A stretch of 12,115 nucleotides of DNA from NCBI GenBank assembly GCA_017880705.1, contig JADGRS010000051.1, positions 1 through 12,115 of the forward strand, read 5' to 3'. The translations under genes were made by a program, and so were the position numbers. A model generated the notes under the pieces. The model did not search any database. It worked only from the letters and a program-made list of their open reading frames with translations, and was not told the DNA's origin. This document shows positions 1 to 7,716 of this stretch, one piece after another (the stretch's first letter is position 1; each line of letters starts with the position of its first letter). The stretch is from Burkholderiales bacterium (GTDB lineage: Bacteria; Pseudomonadota; Gammaproteobacteria; Burkholderiales; Usitatibacteraceae).

Positions 1-551
1 GGAGCAGCGGCAGCGGGTGCCGGCGAGGGGGCCGGCGGCGAGGTGGCGATCGGCGACGAAGCGGCCGCCGCGGGGGCCGGCGGGGGCGGCGGAGGCGGCG
101 GCGCCGTGGGAGCCGGGGTAGGCTTCGGCGGCTGGGTCGACAGCGCCTTCAGGTTGGTCTGCGTATCCCCCATGGACTTGTCCGCGGCGGGCGGCGGGGC
201 AGCCTTGGCGGGATTGCGGATGATCATCGTCTTCTCGAAGTCCGCCGCGGTGGCCGCCGTGGGGGCATCGTTGAAGTACTTGAGCTTGTGCTTGCCGATC
301 TCGACGACGTCGTTGTTCTGCAGGAAGTGCTTCTTGACGGGCTTGCCGTTGACCATCGTCCCGTTGGTGCTCCCGAGGTCCTCGATGAAGGAGTCGTTCA
401 GGATCGTGATGATCGCCGCGTGCTCGCCGCTGACCGCAAGGTTGTCGATCGGGATGTCGTTGTGAGGCTTTCGCCCGATGAGCGTTCGCTCCTTGGAGAG
501 CTGGTACTCCTTGAGCACTTGCCCGTCGACGCTGAGGATGAGCTTGGCCAT
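1..551 (-). CDS. FHA-domain protein with Pro/Ala-rich tail (3' end outside window)
   Basis: The N-terminal ~93 residues form a forkhead-associated domain, a module that binds phosphothreonine peptides. All the usual conserved residues are visible: G26-R27, S41-x-x-H44 and the GSTNGT...NG stretch at 60-69. A linker follows that contains FEKTMIIR at about residues 105-112. The chain then becomes very Pro/Ala-rich, with seven prolines in a row, and stays open to the window edge, so the C-terminus is not seen. The ATG at 551 has a Shine-Dalgarno AAGGA at 560-564, 8 nt upstream. The gene lies 16 nt after the PP2C phosphatase stop, so the two probably share a transcript. FHA and PP2C genes commonly accompany Hanks-type Ser/Thr kinases; none is visible here but one may lie to the left. 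The domain call is firm; the partner and role are inferred. Confidence 0.9.
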   Translation of the reverse strand, partial: MAKLILSVDGQVLKEYQLSKERTLIGRKPHNDIPIDNLAVSGEHAAIITILNDSFIEDLGSTNGTMVNGKPVKKHFLQNNDVVEIGKHKLKYFNDAPTAATAADFEKTMIIRNPAKAAPPPAADKSMGDTQTNLKALSTQPPKPTPAPTAPPPPPPPPAPAAAASSPIATSPPAPSPAPAAAA

Positions 552-567
552 AGTCGTTTTCCTTGTC

Positions 568-1416
568 TTACCGGAATAGTGCCTTCAACCGCGCGAGCCA
601 GCCGCGCGGCACTCCAAAGGGCTCAGCGACCCTGATCAGCATCGCCGAAATGTTGTCGCGGCCGCCGTTGTCGTTGGCCGCCTGCACCAGTTGCTGCACC
701 GTGAGGTTCGGGTTGGACTTCAAGGTGATGAGGGTGAGGCGGATCTCCTCGTCCTCGACCATGTCCGACAGGCCGTCCGAGCACAGCAGGTACGTATCGT
801 CGGGCTGCGTCTCGTACACGTGCACCTCGGGCTCCACGCTGGGATCGATGCCCAGCGCGCGCGTGACGAGGTTCTTGTTCTGCGAGAGCTTCGCCTCCTC
901 GGGCGTGATGAGCCCCGAGTCGAGCTGCTCCTGCAGGAGCGAGTGGTCGCGGGTCACCTGCTCCATCGATTCGCCGCGCAGCCGGTACAGCCGCGAATCG
1001 CCGATGTGGGCGACCGTCATGAAGTTGTCGAAGAAGAGCGCTACCACGAGCGTGGTGCCCATGCCGGCGCACTCGGGATTGTTCTGCGACGTGGTGAAGA
1101 TGGCGCTGTTCGCGCGCGTGACCTGGTCCTTGATGAGCTGCTCGGAGAGCGCCTTGGTGTCGTCGCGTGCCCGGCTCGCGAGGCTGCGCAGGTCCCAGGT
1201 TTCCTGCAGGCCGTCGGAGATGAGCGAGGTCGCCATGCCGCTCGCGACTTCGCCGGCGTTGTATCCGCCCATTCCGTCGGCGAGGACGAAGAGCCCGATG
1301 TCCGGGCGCGATTCGATGCAATCTTCATTGTGGTCACGAACGCGGCCCGGATCCGTGAGGCTCGCCGACTGCAATGCCTGCGAAAGGCTCATGCGCACGC
1401 TCCGGCGACGCGCCAT
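568..1416 (-). CDS. PP2C-family serine/threonine protein phosphatase (Stp-like)
   Basis: This 282-residue protein is a complete soluble PPM/PP2C phosphatase, which removes phosphate from Ser/Thr using two metal ions. The family motifs appear in order: RVRDHNED at 25-32, LADGMGG at 45-51, GMGTT at 118-122, HIGDSRLY at 137-144, TRDHS at 155-159, SDGLSD at 213-218 and GRDNIS at 252-257. The metal-ligand acidic residues (about E31/D32, D47, D214, D254) are all present, so it should be active. The length fits bacterial Stp/PstP-type enzymes without a membrane segment. The ATG at 1416 is preferred over the in-frame ATG at 1392 because GAGG lies 7 nt upstream (1424-1427); the second ATG has no comparable site. 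It is the first gene of a two-gene unit with the FHA gene and diverges from aceE. It probably reverses a Ser/Thr kinase signal read by the FHA protein; that pairing is inferred. Confidence 0.94.
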   Translation of the reverse strand: MARRRSVRMSLSQALQSASLTDPGRVRDHNEDCIESRPDIGLFVLADGMGGYNAGEVASGMATSLISDGLQETWDLRSLASRARDDTKALSEQLIKDQVTRANSAIFTTSQNNPECAGMGTTLVVALFFDNFMTVAHIGDSRLYRLRGESMEQVTRDHSLLQEQLDSGLITPEEAKLSQNKNLVTRALGIDPSVEPEVHVYETQPDDTYLLCSDGLSDMVEDEEIRLTLITLKSNPNLTVQQLVQAANDNGGRDNISAMLIRVAEPFGVPRGWLARLKALFR

Positions 1417-1500
1417 TGCCCGGCCTCGCGAATTGCAACGCGATCACCCTCCCGATTCCCATGCGCCTGTTGTCTCATCCCGTTTTCGGTTCTTGTAGGC

Positions 1501-1560
1501 CGCAAATCCGCAAAAACTCGGATTTTATAATAACTTAAAATGCTTTTTTGAGAAACAATC
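1501..1560. promoter_or_regulatory. AT-rich island with candidate -10 elements on both strands
   Basis: By hand count 42 of 60 bases are A or T, in a window that is otherwise strongly GC-rich. The plus strand has a perfect TATAAT at 1526-1531. The same stretch read on the minus strand gives TATTAT and TATAAA, suitable as a -10 for the phosphatase gene about 100 nt downstream. No good -35 hexamer at 16-18 bp spacing was found on either strand, so the exact promoters are uncertain. Confidence 0.45.
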
Positions 1561-1596
1561 CCGCTTCCCGCCCGATGTGCCTGATTTCTAGGGATA

Positions 1597-1625
1597 CTTT
1601 GGCCCCGGCCAAGGGGGTTCCCCCT
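1597..1625. repeat. two overlapping short palindromes upstream of the aceE promoter
   Basis: The first palindrome pairs CTTTGGCC (1597-1604) with GGCCAAGG (1607-1614), with one G-T pair and a CC centre. The second pairs AGGGGG (1612-1617) with CCCCCT (1620-1625) around TT. They share bases 1612-1614, so the two hairpins could not form fully at the same time. They end 4 bp before the -35 element at 1630, a typical position for a regulator site; no known operator was recognised. Confidence 0.5.
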
Positions 1626-1629
1626 CAGG

Positions 1630-1658
1630 TTGCCAGTCATTATACGATTCGGTTTAAT
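1630..1658 (+). promoter_or_regulatory. probable sigma70 promoter of the aceE-aceF-lpdA operon
   Basis: TTGCCA at 1630-1635 (5 of 6 to the consensus -35) and TTTAAT at 1653-1658 (5 of 6 to the consensus -10) are separated by exactly 17 bp. Transcription would start near 1665, leaving a leader of about 55 nt before the aceE ATG at 1721. This is the best promoter match I found in the intergenic region. Confidence 0.6.
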
Positions 1659-1720
1659 GGGGCTTCCGCCCCGCCCGTTTTTTTCTGGTTCACCCCCGCT
1701 CCCACCCCATCGAGACCGCA

Positions 1721-4378
1721 ATGGACCGCCTTCAAGACATCGATCCCCTGGAGACTCGCGAATGGGTCGACTCGCTCGAAGCCGTTCTCGAGATCGAGGG
1801 CCCCGAGCGAGCGCACTACCTCCTCGAGCAGCTCGTCGACAAGGCGCGCCGCTCCGGAGCGTACCTGCCCTATCGCGCGCAGACCGCGTACATCAACACC
1901 ATCCCCACGCATCTCGAGGAGCGCATGCCGGGCGATCCGGCGCTCGAGCAGAGGCTGCGCGCGATGGTTCGCTGGAACGCCGTCGCGATGGTGCTGCGCG
2001 CGGGCAAGAAGGATCTCGAGCTCGGCGGGCATATCGCGAGCTTCGCCTCCGCCGCGACGCTCTATGACGTCGGCTTCAATCACTTCTGGAATGCGCCGAG
2101 CGATACCCACGGCGGAGACCTCATCTACATGCAGGGCCACTCGTCGCCGGGCGTCTACGCGCGCGCGTTCCTCGAGGGGCGCCTGAGCGAAGCGCAGCTC
2201 GACAACTTCCGCCAGGAGGTCGACGGCAAGGGCATCTCTTCATATCCCCACCCCTGGCTCATGCCCGACTTCTGGCAATTTCCCACGGTGTCGATGGGCC
2301 TCGGCCCCATCCAGGCGATCTACCAGGCGCGCTTCCTCCACTACCTGCAGGATCGAGGCCACGCGAAGACGGCTGAGCGCAAGGTGTGGGCCTTCATGGG
2401 CGACGGCGAGATGGACGAGCCCGAATCGCTCGGCGCGATCGGCATGGCCTCGCGCGAGAACCTCGACAACCTCGTCTTCGTCATCAACTGCAACCTGCAA
2501 CGCCTCGACGGACCGGTGCGCGGCAACGGCAAGATCATCCAGGAGCTCGAGGCCGATTTCCGCGGCGCCGGCTGGAACGTGATCAAGGTGATCTGGGGCT
2601 CCTACTGGGATCCGCTCATCGCGCGCGACAAGGACGGCTTCCTGCTGAAGCGCATGGAAGAGGCGGTCGACGGCGAGTACCAGAAGTTCAAGAGCCGCGA
2701 CGGCGCCTACGTGCGCGAGCATTTCTTCGGCAAGTACCCGGAGCTGAAGGCGATGGTCGCCAACATGTCGGACGAGGACGTGTGGCGCTTGAATCGCGGC
2801 GGGCACGATCCGCACAAGGTCTACACGGCGTACGCCGCCGCGGTGAAGCACAAGGGGCAGCCCACCGTGATCCTCGCGAAGACGGTGAAGGGCTACGGCA
2901 TGGGCGCGGTGGGCGAGGGCAAGAACGTCGCGCACCAGCAAAAGAAGATGCCCATCGAGGCGCTGCGCCAGTTCCGCGACCGCTTCAACATCCCCATCGC
3001 CGACGACAAGCTCGCCGACCTTCCCTACTACAAGCCGGCCGACGACTCGCCGGAGATGCAGTACCTGAAGGAGCTGCGCACGCGCCGCGGTTCGCTGCCC
3101 CAGCGCCGCAGGAAGAGCGTGAAGCTGCAGGTGCCGAAGCTCGAGACCTTCAAGCCGCTCCTCGACGCGACCGCCGAGGGCCGTGAAATCTCCACGACGA
3201 TGGCCTTCGTGCGCATGCTGACCATCCTCGTGAAGGACAAGGGCGTCGGCAAGAACGTCGTGCCCATCGTCCCCGACGAATCGCGCACCTTCGGCATGGA
3301 GGGCCTCTTCCGCCAGCTCGGGATCTATTCGCAGGTGGGGCAGCTCTACGAGCCCGAGGACAGCGACCAGCTCATGTTCTACAAGGAGGACAAGAGCGGG
3401 CAGATCCTGCAGGAAGGCATCAACGAGGCGGGCGCGATGTGCTCGTGGATGGCGGCGGCGACGTCGTACTCGAACAACAACGTGCCGATGATCCCGTTCT
3501 TCATCTTCTACTCGATGTTCGGCATGCAGCGCGTGGGCGATCTCGTGTGGGCTTCCGGCGACCTGCGCGCCCGCGGCTTCCTCATGGGCGGCACCGCGGG
3601 ACGCACGACCTTGAACGGCGAGGGCCTTCAGCACGAGGACGGGCACAGCCACGTCATCTCGTCGCTCGTGCCGAATTGCGTCTCCTATGACCCCACCTTC
3701 GCGTACGAAGTCGCGGTGATCGTCCATGACGGGCTGCGCCGCATGGTGGAAGACCAGGAGGACGTCTTCTACTACATCACGCTCATGAACGAGAATTACC
3801 CCCACCCCGGCCTTGCGCCAAGCGCGCGCGAAGGAATCCTGAAGGGCATGTACCGGCTCTCCGACGGGGGGCCCGGCGCCGGCGCGCGGGTTCAGTTGAT
3901 GGGAAGCGGCACGATCCTTCGCGAGGTGATGTTCGCCGCGGAGCTCCTGAAGAAGGACTGGGGCGTGTCGGCCGATGTGTGGAGCTGCCCGAGCTTCACC
4001 GAGCTTCGCCGCGACGGCCTCGCCGCCGCGCGATGGAATCTCATGCACCCCACGGAAAAGCCGCGCGCCTCGTATGTCGAGCAGTGCCTCGCGGGAACGA
4101 AGGGCCCGGTGATCGCGTCGACGGATTACATGCGCACCTTCGCCGACCAGATCCGCGAGTTCGTGCCGCGCCGCTACAAGGTGCTCGGCACCGACGGCTT
4201 CGGGCGCAGCGACTCGCGCGACAACCTGCGCCGCTTCTTCGAGGTGAATCGCCACTACGTCGCCGTCGCCGCGCTGAAGGCGCTCGCCGAGGACGGCGAG
4301 ATCGCGCCCACGAAGGTGGCGGAGGCGATCAGGAAATACGGCATCGACACGGAGAAGCCCGCGCCCTGGACGGTGTGA
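1721..4378 (+). CDS. aceE: pyruvate dehydrogenase E1 component, homodimeric type
   Basis: This 885-residue protein is the thiamine-diphosphate E1 subunit of the pyruvate dehydrogenase complex. It decarboxylates pyruvate and passes the acetyl group to lipoyl lysine on E2. The length matches E. coli AceE (about 887), and motifs known from that enzyme are all visible: GHSSPG at 139-144, the ThDP motif GDGEMDEPE at 227-235 running to [11 protein letters not shown] at 255-265, the active-site loop AHQQKKM at 404-410, [11 protein letters not shown] at 518-528, [10 protein letters not shown] at 563-572 and [14 protein letters not shown] at 631-644. The ATG at 1721 has GAGA 5 nt upstream. It is the first gene of the operon, followed by aceF after 30 nt. 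This is the single-chain E1 of most proteobacteria, not the alpha/beta type. No missing residue or frameshift was seen. Confidence 0.98.
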   Translation: MDRLQDIDPLETREWVDSLEAVLEIEGPERAHYLLEQLVDKARRSGAYLPYRAQTAYINTIPTHLEERMPGDPALEQRLRAMVRWNAVAMVLRAGKKDLELGGHIASFASAATLYDVGFNHFWNAPSDTHGGDLIYMQGHSSPGVYARAFLEGRLSEAQLDNFRQEVDGKGISSYPHPWLMPDFWQFPTVSMGLGPIQAIYQARFLHYLQDRGHAKTAERKVWAFMGDGEMDEPESLGAIGMASRENLDNLVFVINCNLQRLDGPVRGNGKIIQELEADFRGAGWNVIKVIWGSYWDPLIARDKDGFLLKRMEEAVDGEYQKFKSRDGAYVREHFFGKYPELKAMVANMSDEDVWRLNRGGHDPHKVYTAYAAAVKHKGQPTVILAKTVKGYGMGAVGEGKNVAHQQKKMPIEALRQFRDRFNIPIADDKLADLPYYKPADDSPEMQYLKELRTRRGSLPQRRRKSVKLQVPKLETFKPLLDATAEGREISTTMAFVRMLTILVKDKGVGKNVVPIVPDESRTFGMEGLFRQLGIYSQVGQLYEPEDSDQLMFYKEDKSGQILQEGINEAGAMCSWMAAATSYSNNNVPMIPFFIFYSMFGMQRVGDLVWASGDLRARGFLMGGTAGRTTLNGEGLQHEDGHSHVISSLVPNCVSYDPTFAYEVAVIVHDGLRRMVEDQEDVFYYITLMNENYPHPGLAPSAREGILKGMYRLSDGGPGAGARVQLMGSGTILREVMFAAELLKKDWGVSADVWSCPSFTELRRDGLAAARWNLMHPTEKPRASYVEQCLAGTKGPVIASTDYMRTFADQIREFVPRRYKVLGTDGFGRSDSRDNLRRFFEVNRHYVAVAALKALAEDGEIAPTKVAEAIRKYGIDTEKPAPWTV

Positions 4379-4395
4379 TTGGCCACAACGAAATT

Positions 4396-4401
4396 AAGGA
4401 G
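4396..4401 (+). promoter_or_regulatory. ribosome-binding site that fixes the aceF start
   Basis: AAGGAG lies 7 nt before the TTG at 4409. A longer in-frame opening begins with TTG at 4379, directly after the aceE stop, but it would place this Shine-Dalgarno inside the coding region and add ten residues before the lipoyl domain. The TTG at 4409 is therefore the likely start. Confidence 0.85.
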
Positions 4402-4408
4402 AAGCAAG

Positions 4409-5725
4409 TTGGCCGCATTCGAAGTCAGGGTTCCCGACATCGGGGACTTCAAGGACGTCCCCGTGATCGAGGTGCTGGTGAAGCCGGGCGATTCCGTCAA
4501 GAAGGACGACTCGCTCCTCACGCTCGAAAGCGACAAGGCGACGATGGAGGTGCCGGCGCCCTCTTCCGGCACCGTGAAGACGATCCTCGTGAAGGTGGGC
4601 GACAAGGTGAGCGAGGGCGTCGCGATCCTGACTTTCGAAGGCGACGCGGCGGCGAAGGCTGAAGCGCCCGCGACGAAGGCCGCGCCCCCTCAGCCGAAGG
4701 CGCCCCCGGCCCCGCAAGCCGCTGCGCCCGCCGCCGCGGCCGCGCAACCGGCGGCAAGCGCAGCGCCCATTGCGCCAGCGCCCGCATTGGCGGCACCGGA
4801 TTCCGGCACTCCGCCGCACGCGAGCCCCGGCGTGCGCCGCTTCGCACGCGAGCTCGGCGTCGAGGTCGCGAAGGTTTCGGGATCCGGCCCGAAAGGACGC
4901 ATCCTCAAGGACGACATCCAGAATTTCGTGAAGCAGGCGCTATCGGGGGGCGCGGCGCCGTCCGCGGCAGCCCGCGCCGGCGGCATGAGCGATCTCGGGC
5001 TTCCCGCATGGCCCAAGGTCGACTTCGCCAAGTTCGGTCCGATCGAGACGAAGCCCCTCACGCGCATCCAGAAGATCTCGGGCCCGGCGCTTTCGCGCAA
5101 CTGGGTGATGATTCCGCACGTGACGCAGTTCGACGAGGCGGACATTACCGAGCTCGAGGCCTTCCGCGCGAAAGTGAACGAGGAGAATGCGAAGTCCGGA
5201 GTGAAAATCACGCCCCTCGCGTTCCTCATCAAGGCGGTGGTCGCGGCGCTGAAGAAGTATCCGACGCTCAACAGCTCGCTCGACGGCGACAACCTCGTCG
5301 TCAAGCAATACTGGAACATCGGCTTCGCCGCCGACACGCCCAACGGCCTCGTCGTGCCCGTCGTGAAGTCGGCGGACCAGAAGGGGGTGATCGAGATCGC
5401 GATAGAGACTTCGGACCTCGCGGCGAAAGCGCGCGAAGGCAAGCTGGGCCCCGCTGACATGCAGGGCGGAACGTTTTCGATCTCGTCCCTCGGCGGCATC
5501 GGCGGCACCGCGTTCACGCCGATCGTGAATGCGCCCGAGGTCGCGATCCTCGGCGTCTCGAAGGCGGCGATGAAGCCCGTGTGGAACGGCAAGGAGTTCG
5601 CGCCCCGCCTCATGATGCCGCTCTCGCTTTCGTACGACCATCGCGTCGTCGACGGCGCGCTCGGCGCCCGTTTCACCTCCTTCCTCGCCCAGGTCATCGC
5701 CGACCTGCGGCGCGGCATGCTGTAA
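4409..5725 (+). CDS. aceF: dihydrolipoamide acetyltransferase (pyruvate dehydrogenase E2)
   Basis: This is the core E2 subunit, 438 residues from the TTG at 4409. It carries acetyl on lipoyl lysine and transfers it to CoA. Residues 3-77 are one lipoyl domain with [11 protein letters not shown]43 is the lipoylation site. Residues 84-135 are a flexible Ala/Pro linker. Residues 137-177 are the peripheral-subunit-binding domain (SPGVRRFARELG...GRILKDDI), which docks E1 or E3. Residues 215-438 are the catalytic domain, ending with the active-site motif DHRVVDG (H411, D415). E. coli AceF has three lipoyl domains, so this one-domain E2 is short; a second lipoyl domain sits on the E3 encoded next. 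The stop codon overlaps the ribosome site of lpdA. The lipoyl start MAAFEVRVPD matches the lpdA start closely. Confidence 0.97.
   Translation: MAAFEVRVPDIGDFKDVPVIEVLVKPGDSVKKDDSLLTLESDKATMEVPAPSSGTVKTILVKVGDKVSEGVAILTFEGDAAAKAEAPATKAAPPQPKAPPAPQAAAPAAAAAQPAASAAPIAPAPALAAPDSGTPPHASPGVRRFARELGVEVAKVSGSGPKGRILKDDIQNFVKQALSGGAAPSAAARAGGMSDLGLPAWPKVDFAKFGPIETKPLTRIQKISGPALSRNWVMIPHVTQFDEADITELEAFRAKVNEENAKSGVKITPLAFLIKAVVAALKKYPTLNSSLDGDNLVVKQYWNIGFAADTPNGLVVPVVKSADQKGVIEIAIETSDLAAKAREGKLGPADMQGGTFSISSLGGIGGTAFTPIVNAPEVAILGVSKAAMKPVWNGKEFAPRLMMPLSLSYDHRVVDGALGARFTSFLAQVIADLRRGML
4518..4548 (+). repeat. 31-bp direct repeat, copy in aceF lipoyl domain
   Basis: These 31 bases are identical to 5844-5874 in lpdA. 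They encode the lipoyl attachment region (TLESDKATM) in both genes, and the third codon positions are the same too. Confidence 0.95.
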
Positions 5726-5729
5726 GGGG
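5724..5729 (+). promoter_or_regulatory. lpdA ribosome-binding site overlapping the aceF stop
   Basis: AAGGGG shares its first two bases with the aceF TAA (5723-5725) and lies 5 nt before the GTG at 5735. This supports the GTG start and suggests coupled translation of E2 and E3. Confidence 0.75.
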
Positions 5730-5734
5730 CGGCC

Positions 5735-7561
5735 GTGGCGACGATCGAGGTCAAGGTGCCTGACATCGGCGACTTCAAGGACGTGCCGGTCATCGAGATC
5801 CTGGTGCAGCCGGGCGACGCGGTGCGCAAGGAAGATTCCCTCGTCACGCTCGAAAGCGACAAGGCGACGATGGAAGTGCCCTCGACGCACGCGGGCACGG
5901 TGAAGGAAGTGAAAGTCAAGGTCGGCGACAAGGTCTCGCAGGGAGCGCTGATCGCGATCCTCGACACGGCCGCTTCCGCCGACGCGGGCGCGCCGGCATC
6001 GGGTGCTGCGGCCCCCGCGCAAGCGGCGGGCCAGGCGTCCAAGCCCGCGACGCCATCACCCGCGCCAAGCTCGGCGCCCGCGCCCTCGTCGTCCCAATCG
6101 GTTCGCGAGGCGCTCACATCGACCCTCGCCAGCCTCGATGCGGATTTCCATGCGGAAGTGCTCGTGCTCGGCGCGGGCCCCGGCGGCTACACGGCGGCGT
6201 TTCGTGCCGCGGACCTCGGCAAGAAGGTGGTTCTCGTCGAGCGCTACGCGACGCTGGGTGGCGTATGCCTCAACGTCGGATGCATTCCGTCGAAGGCGCT
6301 GCTGCACGCCGCGCGCGTGATCGCCGATGCCGAGGAGATGAGCGCCTTCGGCGTGGAGTTCGGCCCCCCGAAGACGAACCTCGACAAGCTGCGCGCGTGG
6401 AAGGAAAGCGTCGTCGGCAAGCTCACCAAGGGCCTCACGGCGCTCGCCAAGGCGCGCAAGGTGACGGTGATCGAAGGCAAGGCGGCCTTCTCGTCGTCGC
6501 ATGCGCTCGAGGTCGAGACGAAGGACGGCAGGAAGGTCGTATCGTTCGACCACTGCATCATCGCGGCGGGGTCGCAGTCGGCGCAGATTCCCGGATTTCC
6601 CTATGACGATCCGCGCCTCATGGATTCCACGGGCGCCCTCGAGTTGAAGGACGTCCCGAAGCGCCTCCTCATCATCGGAGGCGGCATCATCGGTCTCGAG
6701 ATGGCGACGGTGTACGACGCGCTCGGATCGAAGGTGACCGTCGTGGAGTTCATGGACCGGCTCATCCCCGGCGCCGATCCCGACATCGTGAAGCCGCTCG
6801 CGAAGCGCATCGAGAAGCGCTACGAGAAGATCCTCCTGAAGACGAAGGTCGCCAAGATCGAGTCGACGTCGGTGGGCCTCAAGGCCTTCTTCGAGCCGGC
6901 CGGCGGCGGCGAGGCTCCCAAGCCGGAGATCTACGACCGCGTGCTCCTCGCGGTGGGACGCCGTCCCAACGGCCACCACATCGGCGCCGAAAAGGCGGGC
7001 GTCAACGTGAACGAGCGCGGCTGGATCCCCGTGGACAACCAGATGCGCACCAACGTGCCGCACATCTTCGCGATCGGCGACATCGTGGGCGAGCCCATGC
7101 TCGCGCACAAGGCGACCCACGAGGCGAAGCTGGCTGCTGAAGTGATTTCGGGGATGAGCCACCACGCGTGGGAGGCGCGCACCATCCCGAGCGTCGCGTA
7201 CACCGATCCCGAAGTGGCGTGGATGGGACTGTCGGAGCCCGAGGCGAAGGAAAAGGGCATCGAGTACGACAAGGCGGTGTTCCCCTGGGGCGCGAGCGGC
7301 CGCGCGCTCGGCATGGGGCGCGAAGAGGGCCTGACCAAGGTGCTCTACGAGAAAGGCTCGAAGCGCATCCTCGGCGCGGGCATCGTCGGCGTGAACGCGG
7401 GCGAGCTCATCGCCGAGACCGTGCTCGCTCTCGAGATGGGCGCGGATGCGGAGGACATCGGCCTCACCATCCATCCGCATCCCACTCTCTCGGAGACGGT
7501 CTTCTTCACGGCGGAGATGGCGGAAGGCTCGATCACCGACATGATGCCGCCGAAGCGCTGA
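5735..7561 (+). CDS. lpdA: dihydrolipoamide dehydrogenase (E3) with N-terminal lipoyl domain
   Basis: This 608-residue FAD enzyme reoxidises dihydrolipoyl groups and produces NADH. Residues 1-77 are a lipoyl domain (K43 in [10 protein letters not shown]), followed by an Ala/Pro/Ser linker to about 125, then a complete E3. The FAD motif GAGPGG is at 146-151, the redox disulfide CLNVGC at 178-183 (C178, C183), the NAD motif GGGIIG at 315-320, the second FAD motif IFAIGD at 444-449, and the active-site base motif HPTLSE at 582-587 (H582, E587). Plain E3 enzymes are about 470 residues; the extra ~135 are the lipoyl arm. Lipoyl-bearing E3s are known from Neisseria and Ralstonia pyruvate dehydrogenases. 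The GTG start has AAGGGG 5 nt upstream. The TGA overlaps the next ATG by one base. Confidence 0.97.
   Translation: MATIEVKVPDIGDFKDVPVIEILVQPGDAVRKEDSLVTLESDKATMEVPSTHAGTVKEVKVKVGDKVSQGALIAILDTAASADAGAPASGAAAPAQAAGQASKPATPSPAPSSAPAPSSSQSVREALTSTLASLDADFHAEVLVLGAGPGGYTAAFRAADLGKKVVLVERYATLGGVCLNVGCIPSKALLHAARVIADAEEMSAFGVEFGPPKTNLDKLRAWKESVVGKLTKGLTALAKARKVTVIEGKAAFSSSHALEVETKDGRKVVSFDHCIIAAGSQSAQIPGFPYDDPRLMDSTGALELKDVPKRLLIIGGGIIGLEMATVYDALGSKVTVVEFMDRLIPGADPDIVKPLAKRIEKRYEKILLKTKVAKIESTSVGLKAFFEPAGGGEAPKPEIYDRVLLAVGRRPNGHHIGAEKAGVNVNERGWIPVDNQMRTNVPHIFAIGDIVGEPMLAHKATHEAKLAAEVISGMSHHAWEARTIPSVAYTDPEVAWMGLSEPEAKEKGIEYDKAVFPWGASGRALGMGREEGLTKVLYEKGSKRILGAGIVGVNAGELIAETVLALEMGADAEDIGLTIHPHPTLSETVFFTAEMAEGSITDMMPPKR
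5844..5874 (+). repeat. 31-bp direct repeat, copy in lpdA lipoyl domain
   Basis: This copy is identical to 4518-4548 in aceF. Over residues 1-49 the two lipoyl domains match at 40 positions; similarity drops after that. This fits domain duplication, possibly with later gene conversion or recombination between the copies. Confidence 0.95.
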
Positions 7562-7716
7562 TGCCCGAGCGGTCCACGTGGGACGCCGAGGCGCGCGACG
7601 CACGGCTCGACGCGGCGCCCGTGGACATGAACCTGGCGCTCCTCGAAGCGCTCGAGAATCCGAAGGCGTGGCGGCGCTGGCGCGACGGCAAGAAACCGTT
7701 CACGCGCCCGCGCTGA
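7561..7716 (+). CDS. 51-residue hypothetical protein coupled to lpdA
   Basis: The ATG shares its A with the lpdA stop (TGATG), a classic arrangement for translational coupling; there is no separate ribosome site. Of 51 sense codons, 47 end in G or C, matching the neighbouring real genes. The protein is highly charged and soluble, with no signal peptide or membrane segment. Its N-terminal half is acidic/basic and Ala-rich, then comes a likely helix NLALLEALENPKAWRRW at 24-40 and a basic end GKKPFTRPR. I do not recognise the family. The last 17 bases overlap the 3' end of the convergent permease gene. An alternative is that the ribosome re-initiates here without making a useful product; an in-frame ATG at 7627 would give a 29-residue version. 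The position suggests expression with pyruvate dehydrogenase, but the role is unknown. Confidence 0.6.
   Translation: MPERSTWDAEARDARLDAAPVDMNLALLEALENPKAWRRWRDGKKPFTRPR

Larger units (their letters stand above)
1417..1720. other. divergent intergenic region between the PP2C gene and aceE
   Basis: These 304 bases hold no convincing gene. They carry the start signals for both neighbours: a GAGG ribosome site for the phosphatase at 1424-1427, an AT island at 1501-1560, overlapping palindromes at 1597-1625, a sigma70-like promoter at 1630-1658 and a GAGA ribosome site for aceE at 1712-1715, 5 nt before its ATG. Reading frames that cross this region are extensions or shadows of the flanking genes and lack a ribosome site or recognisable protein. 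Confidence 0.8.

Noticed and set aside
1417..1720. PdhR-type operator upstream of aceE
   Set aside because: I searched for an AATTGGT-NNN-ACCAATT-like palindrome and found none.
2240..4255. 671-codon open frame antisense to aceE
   Set aside because: It lies wholly inside aceE, is His/Arg/Val-rich with no recognisable motif, and is the usual result of strong GC3 bias on the sense strand.
4655..4810. Ala/Pro low-complexity DNA in aceF as a repeat element
   Set aside because: It is the ordinary flexible linker between the lipoyl and subunit-binding domains, with no regular repeat unit.
4690..7603. Long antisense frames (475 and 515 codons) over aceF and lpdA
   Set aside because: Low-complexity shadows of two certain genes; no ribosome sites or motifs.
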